From TTA-H9 sp002071415 (GTDB taxonomy: Bacteria; Bacteroidota; Bacteroidia; Bacteroidales; TTA-H9), in assembly GCA_035411425.1 (NCBI GenBank), contig DAONSX010000016.1:1-45112 (forward strand): DNA of 45,112 nt. Reading direction: 5' to 3'. The position numbers were made by a program, and so were the translations under genes. The first letter of the stretch is position 1; the number at the start of each line of letters is the position of its first letter. The notes beneath the pieces are model-generated. The model was given only the letters and a program-made list of their open reading frames with translations, was not told the origin of the DNA and searched no databases. This document shows, piece after piece, positions 35,350 to 42,680 of the stretch.

Positions 35350-35592
35350 AAAGAATTAGCGCTTGCAGATGATGGGAGTCAACCTCAAGAGGATGAAAAG
35401 AGGGATTATTTAGAGCAGGTAATCCTTTAACGCCATCTTCAAAACCACGACAACCTGAATAAAACTGAATCAGGATTTTTGAAACTGACTTGGTGGTTTA
35501 CTGTGGTTTGTCCAACGAACCATTTGGTGTCGGGCAAGTCGACATTTAAAAAAATATATTTAGATGCGCTTGTTCGAAGAGAGGCAGAGTAA
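35350..35592 (+). pseudogene. Possible decayed LuxR-type helix-turn-helix remnant
   Basis: One frame reads KELALADDGSQPQEDEKRDY onward, is broken by a TAA at 35428, and continues DNLNKTESGFLKLT to KSTFKKIYLDALVRREAE, stopping at 35590. The spacing of an LNKTE..FLKL block before a VS..STFKK..Y block resembles the LuxR recognition helices (LTxxExxVLxL... and VSxxTVKxHxxxI). The match is by eye and weak. Part of it is echoed at the left end of the window (19-55). It overlaps no intact gene, ending 35 bp before the flippase stop. Confidence 0.3.
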
Positions 35593-35626
35593 TAGAAAAA
35601 CATAAGAATTATCGAAAATTCCGACT

Positions 35627-37111
35627 TCATCTTCTTTTCGGTACAGCCAAAATCAAAGCCTGGCGCAGTTCGGGTTCCTTTCTCAAAACAATAATGAAAA
35701 ACAATACGAATAGTATCCCTTTTATTACCAGATCGAGTCCGAGCCAAGGAAGATGAATTTTTGAACCTATCAGAAAAAGGGCAATGGAAAGAGTTAGATA
35801 CAGGAAGAATTTATCGAGACGATACGGGATGGGGTAATGTTTTTGGCCATAAATAAACGACAAAAGCATCATCAAAAGATAACAGCTGAAGTTTGCCCAG
35901 GCGCTGCCCATAAATCCAATTCTGGGTATAAGAAAAATGTTCAGCCCAATGGTTACTGCAGTTCCAATCAGGCTAAACAAAGCCCCATACATCGTTTTAC
36001 CGGTAATTTTATACCAAACTGACAGATTATAGTAAATTCCCAGAAAGACATGCCCCATGAGTAAAAGGGGAACTATGGGCAGGCCTGCGTAATACATAGG
36101 CCCGACGAAATACTTAATGACATCTATAAACAGCATAATGCCTGCGAACATTCCAAAACAGACGATGATAAAGTAATTCATCACCATAGCGTAAGTCTCG
36201 GGAGCATCCTTTTCCTTTGCCTGCTTGAAAAAGAAAGGCTCGGCCGCATAACGAAAGGCTTGAATAAAAATTACAATAAACACACTGAATTTGAAACACA
36301 TGCCATAAACACCAAGATCATGTATAGCAGTCTCGGGAGGAAGAAAATGCTTCAATAGTATCCGGTCGATAGTTTCGTTGACAACCCCGGCCAGATTATA
36401 GACAAGGAGCGGAAAAGCATACAGAAACATTTCCTTCCAGAGCCCTAAGTCGATAGTTAAACTTGCCTTGCGGATAGCCGGCCAAAGCAGCAGCAATGTG
36501 GCAAAGCTCGCCACCATGTTCGAAATAAAAATCGCACTCACCTCGGGTTTCCCTCCTGTAAATATACCAAGCCAGCTCCATCCATACTTATTGTATAAAT
36601 ATGGTAACAACAGGATAAGAATGAGATTTAGGGCAATATTAATGAAAATATTCGCCAGTTTTATTCCAGCAAAAGTCCATGCCTTTTGCTGGGCTCGTAG
36701 CCAAGCAAACGGAATGGCACTCAATGCATCGAATCCAAGAATAAGTAAAAAATAAATGATGTATTCTGTTTTACCCTCGTAACCAAGCCACGAAGCAATG
36801 GAATCGCGAAAAGTAAGGGTAAACAACAGGAACAGAATGGTTGTTATGACGATGGAATTGAATGCAGTACTATAAACCATCTTTGGTTTTGAATGGGTTT
36901 CGGAATAGCGAAAGAAAGCCGTTTCCATCCCATACGTAAGAATAACAGCCAAAATGGCCATGTAAGCATATAGTTCAACATAAACGGCCGATTCGTGGGG
37001 TAGAAATACTCTGGTATATAAGGGAACCAGAAGATAATTCAATATCCTTCCTAATATGCTACTAAGTCCATATACTGCAGTCTGCCCTGCCAATTGCTTT
37101 ACTTTTCCCAT
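35627..37111 (-). CDS. Polysaccharide/oligosaccharide flippase (MOP superfamily)
   Basis: A 494-residue integral membrane protein with about 14 hydrophobic helices. The N-terminal pattern KQLAGQTAVYGLSSILGRIL is typical of Wzx-like flippases, which move lipid-linked glycan units from the inner to the outer leaflet. The central charged loops (KEKDAPETYAMVMNYF) and GLYxxLPIVPLLLMGH-like segments fit the family. No glycosyltransferase cluster is adjacent, so the substrate is unknown. It may cooperate with the mannose-lipid pathway encoded elsewhere in the window. It is the last intact core gene before the degraded accessory region. Confidence 0.9.
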   Translation of the reverse strand: MGKVKQLAGQTAVYGLSSILGRILNYLLVPLYTRVFLPHESAVYVELYAYMAILAVILTYGMETAFFRYSETHSKPKMVYSTAFNSIVITTILFLLFTLTFRDSIASWLGYEGKTEYIIYFLLILGFDALSAIPFAWLRAQQKAWTFAGIKLANIFINIALNLILILLLPYLYNKYGWSWLGIFTGGKPEVSAIFISNMVASFATLLLLWPAIRKASLTIDLGLWKEMFLYAFPLLVYNLAGVVNETIDRILLKHFLPPETAIHDLGVYGMCFKFSVFIVIFIQAFRYAAEPFFFKQAKEKDAPETYAMVMNYFIIVCFGMFAGIMLFIDVIKYFVGPMYYAGLPIVPLLLMGHVFLGIYYNLSVWYKITGKTMYGALFSLIGTAVTIGLNIFLIPRIGFMGSAWANFSCYLLMMLLSFIYGQKHYPIPYRLDKFFLYLTLSIALFLIGSKIHLPWLGLDLVIKGILFVLFFIIVLRKEPELRQALILAVPKRR

Positions 37112-37287
37112 TTATCAGGCTGATATGAATAATCCTTCGATCTCGAATAATCCCAGAACGCAGATAGAAAAATGCAAAAATGGTATTCCATCTGAAATAT
37201 CTATATTTTTCTGTGATCTGGCCAAGTTTCTCATCAAACTATATAGGTAATATAAATCTTTCATTTCGCGTTATGTTTTTCATGCTA

Positions 37288-37631
37288 TCACAAGGCCGAA
37301 ATGTAAACCGCCAAGGTAGTGCCCTTATTTTTCTGGCTTTCGACCAAAATCTCAACTTGACGATAACCCACGAATTCTTCAGAAAAATCAAACCCAAACC
37401 CATTGGTTCTTCGCCATGAGTGCCGGCGGAAGATCGAGTGAAATCAATCCTTGACAAATTTTCCAAGTTTTCTTCGTATATCCCAATGCCAGAATCGGTA
37501 AGTGACGAAAGGATATTTTCCTTGTTTTTCCCGTCTTTTACGACGATTCCTCCTCCTGAATATGAAAAATCCCTAGCACTCGATAAAAAATTATTCATTT
37601 CAGTGGGAATAGAAGGTTGATTGTATCCCAC
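37288..37631 (-). pseudogene. Frameshifted C-terminal end of a sensor histidine kinase
   Basis: The HATPase_c features are recognisable: NNFLSSARDFSYSGGGI (N-box region), TDSGIGIYEENLENL (G1 box), FTRSSAGTHGEEPMGLGL (G2 box). After GLGLIF the minus strand must shift frame near 37375. It then reads EEFVGYRQVEILVESQKNKG followed by TTLAVYISAL and a TGA at 37290-37288, which is the normal end of a kinase ATPase domain. The N-terminal sensor and dimerisation parts are gone. It is a dead fragment beside mobile-element debris. Confidence 0.72.
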
Positions 37632-37809
37632 AAAAGTAAGGACAATTAAACTTTATTGCCTGGTTTTTTAAAAGAAGAAATGTTTTACAAACTTACATAA
37701 AAAAATAATTTTCATACGTCGCACAACAAAAATCAAGGCCATGATTGTTCTATAAGTAATCAACGTACTCAATAAGTAGTACAATTGTTTAATTTAAAAC
37801 TATTTATAT

Positions 37810-38178
37810 ATGAGAACAGTCAGTGGCCTTGACGGGCACAAAGATAGTGTATTTGTATGCTTTTTGGACGAACAAGACAAAAAAATTTTAGAAAAACATT
37901 ACGGGACGCTCACTCCCGATTTAACGACCTTGCGTGATGCACTGATAGAACACGATTGTGGAAGCATTGCAATGGAGAGTACCAGCATTTACTGGATGCC
38001 TGTATGGCATGTTCTTGAATCAGACTTTTCGTTAAAATTGGTCAATCCCTATTTCATCAAACAGTTACCCGGCCGCAAGAGCGACGTAAAGGATGCTCAG
38101 TGGATAGCTACAGTTTTACATAAAGGGCTTTTACGCGGCAGTCTGATCCCCTGCAAGGAGATAAAAAAGCTTCTAAAA
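37810..38178 (+). pseudogene. Truncated IS110-family transposase (N-terminal DEDD domain)
   Basis: Starts at an ATG with VSGLDGHKDSVFVCFL (first catalytic Asp), then AMESTSIYWMPVWHVLE (Glu) and LPGRKSDVKDAQWIATVLHK (the Asp pair of the DEDD site). These are the conserved blocks of IS110/IS1111 transposases. After LLKYN (about 38178) the resemblance stops and the DNA becomes antisense primase sequence, so the C-terminal Ser-bearing domain is lost. The open frame runs on to 38250 only by chance. Confidence 0.82.
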
Positions 38179-38792
38179 TATAATCCTGTTACCTGGGTCG
38201 CTTTGTTTCGGAGCGGAAACACAATGCACCATTTGCTAAATGGCCTGTAAGTTTTATTGCCTGTTTTGCTGTAAGCCCTGCCTTCTGTAATAAACCGACC
38301 TATAAACACTGTTTTATTAATGTTTCGTCCTTTGTTTCCTTGTGGTGGAACTGGTCGGAGTTATAGCCGATTTCGAGTTTTTAATAATCCAGCTTGCGGC
38401 TTTCAATATACTGTTTTGCTGGCGGGCTGTTATGCACGGCGTTTTTAAAGTAGGTGAACATCTTGGTTAGTATATCAGCCTTGCTTACCGCCTGGGCTGT
38501 GGCTGCCGGGACGGCATGGCCGTTCAACATTCCGGCTGCTTTTAAAATTGCATTGTGTTTATCATGGTTCTCCCGCTACATGATAAAATCAATAACATCA
38601 AGGCTTTTGCCGTGGGTCTTGCAATTGGAGATAAAACAGTATGCCGTGTGGGTTTTAGTAGTAAACCTACATGCTCGGGGTCTTATCTTCGTGGAAGAGG
38701 CAGCAGATACGGTTGTGCTTGTCGGGTTTAAGGTTGTAATACTGCAACACGGTTGCCATTGACAGCCGTTGTTTTATCTCGCTTATTTCCAT
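38179..38792 (-). pseudogene. Decayed CHC2-type DNA primase gene
   Basis: From an ATG at 38792 the minus strand reads MEISEIKQRLSMATVLQYY and the zinc-finger start CCLFHEDKTPSM. It then has a TAG where the two sister copies have CAG (Gln), and needs a frame change after VYY. It continues YCFISNCKTHGKSLDVIDF, KAAGMLNGHA, SKADILTKMFTYFKNAVHN and RKLDY, with further TAG/TAA stops, and ends WCIVFPLRNKATQVTGLYF before the IS110 junction. These are the N-terminal zinc-binding and linker regions of mobile-element primases. At least four stops or frameshifts make it inactive. It is the longest of three copies of this sequence. Confidence 0.72.
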
Positions 38793-38825
38793 GGTTTTAA
38801 AAATTTACTTCCATTTTGTACATCG

Positions 38826-38857
38826 CAAAACTAAATATAAATTGACTATTCGGCAAA
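38826..38857 (-). promoter_or_regulatory. Divergent promoter of unit 1 (primase side)
   Basis: On the minus strand TTTG (38857-38854), a 20-bp gap and TAGTTTTG (38833-38826) match the Bacteroidota consensus. The ATG of the primase-like frame at 38792 follows about 27 nt after the predicted start. Confidence 0.6.
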
Positions 38858-38882
38858 TATATTTACGACTATTTGGATATTT

Positions 38883-38914
38883 ATTGTCATTTATTGACTT
38901 AATGGCTATCTTTG
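38883..38914 (+). promoter_or_regulatory. Promoter of XRE regulator, unit 1
   Basis: ATTG (38883-38886), a 20-bp gap and TATCTTTG (38907-38914) stand 24 nt before the ATG at 38939. The same ATTG-20-TAnnTTTG arrangement recurs in unit 2. Confidence 0.5.
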
Positions 38915-38938
38915 AGGCATTCTAAAAACATTGACTAT

Positions 38939-39305
38939 ATGAGTTTAGCCGATAATATAAAGCATCTCAGGGAAAACAAGGGGGTTACAGCAAAAGCAGG
39001 TAGCCATTGAGATTGGTTTGGGGATTTCACATTACAACAAGATTGAGAACGGGCAGCATGAAGCTTCGGTAGAAATGTTGGACAAACTGGCCAAGCTTTA
39101 CGGCGTTTCTATTGATGCCATTGTACACATGAAAGGCGAAGTACCTAAGGAGATTGTGATTGAAGATAAGACCACCAGTGAGCAAATGCGGCTTATTCAG
39201 GAACTTGACAAAAAGGATAAAGGCATTATATTTTCTATGATTGATATAATGCTCACCAAAAAGAAGTTTAAGGATTTCTTTCAGAAAAATATAGCTGCAC
39301 TATAA
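38939..39305 (+). pseudogene. XRE-family regulator, unit 1, frameshifted in a G-run
   Basis: Begins MSLADNIKHLRENKG. With one G removed from the five-G run at 38980-38984 it continues LQQKQVAIEIGLGISHYNKI in the next frame, a standard XRE helix-turn-helix, followed by a dimerisation tail (EQMRLIQELDKKDKGIIFSM and LTKKKFKDFFQKNIAAL). As given, the frame stops soon after the G-run. It may be a true pseudogene, a phase-variable homopolymer or a sequencing error. By analogy with unit 2 it would control the divergent cassette. A terminator hairpin follows at 39309. Confidence 0.75.
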
Positions 39306-39308
39306 AGC

Positions 39309-39336
39309 AAAACGCCTGGATTTTCCGAGCGTTTTT
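39309..39336. terminator. Terminator between XRE unit 1 and immunity gene 1
   Basis: AAAACGC (39309-39315) pairs with GCGTTTT (39329-39335), with T residues following. It sits in the 32-bp space between convergent genes and resembles the terminator at the same place in unit 2. Confidence 0.55.
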
Positions 39337-39337
39337 A

Positions 39338-39988
39338 CTATCTCACAAAGGCTATACTGTCGTAGGATAATTTTTTAAATTTCCCGTTTCCTTCAATTTT
39401 AAATTTGGTAATTACGGAGTCTGTTTTATATTCGACATCCTGTTTATTATCAAGATAATAGTCATACTTTATCATCTTGATTTTTATTTTAAAGATAGTA
39501 TCGTTATGAAATTCAACCCAACGTTTATACCCTTCGATAATTTCTTTATCATTCGTTTGTTCTGTTACATAGCCAATATTGCCCTCATTATATATATAAT
39601 CAATCAAGGATGTATCTTTGTAATTAACAAAATACATTATAGTTCCGTTGTCTGAATCAGTATATATAATGACCGTAAAAATATTAGGCACTCGTTGTTG
39701 GATTTCAAACAAATATGCACCAAATGCATTAGTCTGATTTAAAGGACTTAGCTTTGCAATTAATGATTTTTGATGAGTATTAAATTTTAATAATAAAATT
39801 TCATGTTGCAATGTATCATAAGGAATATACTTTTCGTCTATAATATTGTGTTGTTGTAAAATAATACTATCATTTTCACTAATTCCAAATAGTGTAAGTA
39901 TTTCTCTCAAATTGTTTGTATTAGTCTTCTGACGAGAACAACTTAAAAAAAAACAAATCGATATTAAAATAAAAAATCTATATTTCAT
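39338..39988 (-). CDS. Lipoprotein, probable immunity protein of RHS cassette 1
   Basis: A 216-residue lipoprotein with signal MKYRFFILISICFFLSC and lipobox FLSC. The mature part is beta-rich with no recognised domain. It starts 4 bp after the stop of the RHS toxin tip, the usual place of immunity genes in polymorphic toxin loci. A lipid-anchored periplasmic location would suit protection against a peptidoglycan-cleaving NlpC/P60 toxin. The immunity role is inferred from position only. Confidence 0.6.
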   Translation of the reverse strand: MKYRFFILISICFFLSCSRQKTNTNNLREILTLFGISENDSIILQQHNIIDEKYIPYDTLQHEILLLKFNTHQKSLIAKLSPLNQTNAFGAYLFEIQQRVPNIFTVIIYTDSDNGTIMYFVNYKDTSLIDYIYNEGNIGYVTEQTNDKEIIEGYKRWVEFHNDTIFKIKIKMIKYDYYLDNKQDVEYKTDSVITKFKIEGNGKFKKLSYDSIAFVR

Positions 39989-39992
39989 AGTT

Positions 39993-41516
39993 CTATTTGT
40001 CAGGTTTTTTATCCCATTTATAAACTCCTGTTATACGTTTTCCCCAATATAAAGACTTTCCATCTTTAATTGCATAATCATATCTAGGACCAGACTTCCC
40101 ACTACCTGCTGTTCCAGATGAATGAGCAATTTTCAATGTTGTAATATTTCCATTATCATCTCTTTCAATTTGAGTAATAATGCCAATATGACTTAAGTCT
40201 TTTTTGGGGTCGAGAGGTTCTGAGCGAGTATTGTTAAGTGTTACTGCATTTCCTTCGATTGCTTCTGTCATGTTGTCTTTATCTCCAACTTTATCACTTT
40301 GAGCAACAATGTTCTTCACCCCATTATCTTGGCCGTTGTTTATAGAGCTTGGCTCATCCCCTGCCATTAAACAATTGTCAACCATCCCAGAACAATCAAC
40401 TTTTTCTCCAGGTTTCCCCCTAAATTTCCCATCTGATTTATCTTGAGATGTCGGATATGAATCGCCTGGATTTTTATTTACCTACTCATCAGCTTTTTGA
40501 ACTGCTTGTGCTCTTTGAGCAGAATCAAGCCCCATAAAATCAATGTATTTTATTGGATTGTTAGCTGCATAAACAAATCCTGACTGTGAGTTGTTTTTCT
40601 CTGTAAGTGGGTCAACAGTGGTAAATCTTCCCATCTGGGGGTCGTAGAACCTTGCCCCGTAATCGAGCCAATGGCCTGGCATTTCCTGCTCTTCCTTGCC
40701 ATTGTACTTGTATTTATTAATAGACGTGCTTGTGAAATTCTTACTTATATTCATGCCAAAGGGGTAGTATTCACTGGTCTGATCGATATGAACCGAATTG
40801 GTAGCCGTTGGCGATACTACCGCCCGGATATTGCCCAAATGATCCTTTAAGTAATAATAAAACGTAGGCTGAAGGCTGGCGTTCAGTTCTATAACACCAT
40901 CGGCATGAAGTATGCGCACGGGCTTACCAAAGTTCAACACAAGATTGCCAAAATATTCCTCCTGCAGAACAGTACGACCTTCGGCATTATACATACTCTT
41001 AGACATTTTTACTCCATCGACGCGGTAACCATTGGTCATAGCCCAGTTCGAAAAGCTAATATTCGTAGGCAGGTTATCATCGTTGTAAAACAAAAGCATG
41101 TTGCGATCCACGTCGAACGTTAAGTTACCGTTCGCATCATAACTGTTCTGAAGATTAGGTGCTGCTGTATTACAAAACTCGCCAGAAAGGAAACTATTGG
41201 GATTGGCATCTATTACACGCATCAAGCGATTGCCATCATATTGATAGCTCAACTGGTCGAACAACACGGTGCCGCCACTATGATGACCATAACGATTGAG
41301 CGTGAGTATATTTCCATTTTTATCGTAAGTAATCTCCTTTTCAGAACCTATGCCCGAGACGATGCCATCAGCATAATAGGTAGGCATTGGCTCAACAACA
41401 GCCGAGGCATCAAATCTGGAAAAAAATATGCCTGCTTTCAGACGGTTGAGACCATCATACTTAAAACTATATCCATTCACATAAGTGTTCTGGTTTTGTG
41501 TAAACCATTCTATCAT
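39993..41516 (-). pseudogene. RHS-core protein with NlpC/P60-like toxin tip, in-frame TAG
   Basis: Residues 1 to about 310 are the end of an RHS/YD-repeat protein (YDKNGNILTLNRYG, DHLGNIRAVVSP, LDYGARFYDPQMGRFT, NNPIKYIDFMGL). It lacks any signal peptide or upstream RHS shell. An amber codon (40484-40482) interrupts the frame at residue 345, after KADE. Beyond it the same frame runs without further stops to 39993, giving DCSGMVDNCLMAG (catalytic Cys at about residue 375) and HIGIITQIERDDNGN with IAHSSG. These are Cys and His motifs of NlpC/P60-type peptidases that cut peptidoglycan. The piece after the TAG could start alone at the ATG at 40385, but that start lies just past the Cys. The gene is likely inactive unless the stop is read through. 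Confidence 0.75.
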
Positions 41517-41574
41517 GGCTATTTAGTAGTAAACCTGCATGCTCGGGGTCTTATCTTCGTGGAAGGGGCAACAG
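40678..41574. repeat. 897-bp repeat, copy A (RHS core plus leader end)
   Basis: Appears base-for-base identical to 43443-44339 (constant offset of 2765 bp). Flanking bases differ at 40677/43442 and 41575/44340. It spans most of the RHS core and the end of the 45-residue leader. Confidence 0.85.
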
Positions 41575-41660
41575 ATACGGTTGTGCTTGTCGGGTTTAAG
41601 GTTGTAATACTGCAACACGGTTGCCATTGACAGCCGTTGTTTTATCTCGCTTATTTTCAT
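41523..41660 (-). CDS. 45-residue primase-derived leader ORF, unit 2
   Basis: Reads MKISEIKQRLSMATVLQYY and CCPFHEDKTPSMQVYY, then stops. This is the first half of a CHC2 primase zinc finger (CPFHEDKTPSM), with the second Cys pair missing. The stop is 6 nt before the ATG of the RHS core, so translation may be coupled. It has its own well-formed promoter. It could be a relic of a primase gene interrupted by the RHS fragment, or a leader that sets RHS translation; a zinc-finger function is doubtful at this length. Confidence 0.6.
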   Translation of the reverse strand: MKISEIKQRLSMATVLQYYNLKPDKHNRICCPFHEDKTPSMQVYY

Positions 41661-41695
41661 GGTTCAACTATTATTTGATTAAAAAAGCAATCTTA

Positions 41696-41727
41696 CAAAA
41701 ATAAATACAGTTGATTAATTAATCAAA
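41696..41727 (-). promoter_or_regulatory. Divergent promoter of unit 2 cassette with operator
   Basis: Minus-strand TTTG (41727-41724), a 20-bp gap and TATTTTTG (41703-41696) match the consensus. The leader ATG at 41660 is about 29 nt past the predicted start. The perfect palindrome at 41711-41726 overlaps the -33 box. Confidence 0.65.
41711..41726. promoter_or_regulatory. Palindromic operator candidate for the unit 2 XRE regulator
   Basis: TTGATTAATTAATCAA is a perfect 16-bp palindrome in the divergent intergenic space, covering the -33 element of the cassette promoter. A further half-site-like TTTGATTAA occurs at 41676-41684 near the leader start. The position suits repression by the adjacent XRE protein. 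Confidence 0.55.
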
Positions 41728-41752
41728 TACATTCTGAACTGTTTTTTAATAT

Positions 41753-41784
41753 ATTGCCTAAAGCAGCATTAATATTTAAATTTG
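41753..41784 (+). promoter_or_regulatory. Promoter of XRE regulator, unit 2
   Basis: ATTG (41753-41756), a 20-bp gap and TAAATTTG (41777-41784), 26 nt before the ATG at 41811. Confidence 0.55.
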
Positions 41785-41810
41785 TTACTCAGATAGTAAA
41801 TTACAAAGCA

Positions 41811-42137
41811 ATGAACATCAGCGACAACATAAAACGGGTTAGGGAAGCTAAGAACCTTACACAAAAAGAGGTAATTATGGCCATTGACATGGGAGCGGCC
41901 ATGTATTCCCGGATTGAAAGCGGTAAAATCGAACCTTCTTTAACTACATTGGAAAAGATTGCCAAAGCGCTTGGGGTTTCGCTCGTGGAACTCATCCAGT
42001 CCGATGAGAGCCTGAGCGATGTAAACTCAGTAGATAAATCCTTGATGGAAAAAGTCTGGCTCATGGAAGCCCTGAACGATGAAGAGCGCAAAATCATTTA
42101 TACCATGCTGGATGCATTCATCGGTAAGAAAAACTAA
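41811..42137 (+). CDS. XRE-family transcriptional regulator, unit 2
   Basis: A 108-residue helix-turn-helix protein and the only intact one of the three. NIKRVREAKNLTQKEVIMAI then MYSRIESGKIEPSL forms the HTH (about residues 5-40), followed by LEKIAKALGVSLVELI and a C-terminal helical tail (LNDEERKIIYTMLDAF) shared with the unit 1 and 3 regulators (KDKGIIFSMIDIM, EDKNHILYAIDAF). It diverges from the leader-RHS-immunity operon, and a 16-bp palindrome sits between them. It probably represses that operon and itself. The start at 41811 fits the promoter; an in-frame codon at 41754 lies inside the -33 box. Confidence 0.88.
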   Translation: MNISDNIKRVREAKNLTQKEVIMAIDMGAAMYSRIESGKIEPSLTTLEKIAKALGVSLVELIQSDESLSDVNSVDKSLMEKVWLMEALNDEERKIIYTMLDAFIGKKN

Positions 42138-42176
42138 AGGACGCCCTTTCGAACGTTCTTCATGATGTGCATTAAT

Positions 42177-42201
42177 AAAGCCTGGCAGCGCTGGGCTTTT
42201 T
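42177..42201. terminator. Terminator between XRE unit 2 and immunity gene 2
   Basis: AAAGCCTGGC and GCTGGGCTTT pair (two G-U wobbles) around a 3-nt loop and are followed by T residues on the plus strand. It separates the convergent regulator and immunity genes. Confidence 0.65.
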
Positions 42202-42209
42202 ATACTATC

Positions 42210-42680
42210 TTACGACCAACTATGCGTGTCTATTTTAATTGGTGATATTTGTTTCAGTATTTCTATCAATTCCCCAAGAGATGTGTCTTTCTGTTCTCCA
42301 TAGTAAAAGTGATATTTTTTTTCTGCGGTCATTAGAAAAATTTCCCAACCGCCTTTTTTAGTAACTGTTTTTTCAACTTCTTTTAACTTCAATATTTGGG
42401 ATTGCAAGCCCATGATAGTTTTTAAGTCAGATTCTTTAAGCATTATACTTTGTTTATTTACAATAGTATCAAAATCATCCTTTTCAAAACCACTACTCTT
42501 AATTCCATAAGTAATATCAAACAGCCCATTTTCAAATATCTGGATTAGATACGTCTCTGATATAATACCTGTCGGCTGAATAAGACATTTCATAATCATT
42601 TTATTTTCAACATTTTTACCTTGGCAGCTAAATGCAAATAAAAGTAACGAAGCGAAAATTGCAATATTAGATTTAATCAT
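42210..42680 (-). CDS. Lipoprotein, probable immunity protein of RHS cassette 2
   Basis: A 156-residue lipoprotein with signal MIKSNIAIFASLLLFAFSC and lipobox AFSC. The mature domain is not recognised and shows no obvious likeness to the unit 1 lipoprotein. Its ATG overlaps the TAA of the RHS-M91 gene by one base (TAATG), a strong sign of translational coupling. As with unit 1, the immunity role is inferred from position. Confidence 0.62.
   Translation of the reverse strand: MIKSNIAIFASLLLFAFSCQGKNVENKMIMKCLIQPTGIISETYLIQIFENGLFDITYGIKSSGFEKDDFDTIVNKQSIMLKESDLKTIMGLQSQILKLKEVEKTVTKKGGWEIFLMTAEKKYHFYYGEQKDTSLGELIEILKQISPIKIDTHSWS

Noticed and set aside
35439..35747. 102-codon minus-strand frame overlapping the flippase end.
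   Set aside because: It overlaps the flippase in another frame and crosses the LuxR-like remnant; no own motifs.
38454..38762. Plus-strand 102-codon frame at 38454 and similar plus-strand frames over the RHS repeats (41241-41630, 44006-44395).
   Set aside because: They are antisense to the primase and RHS/leader sequences, whose minus-strand products are recognisable.
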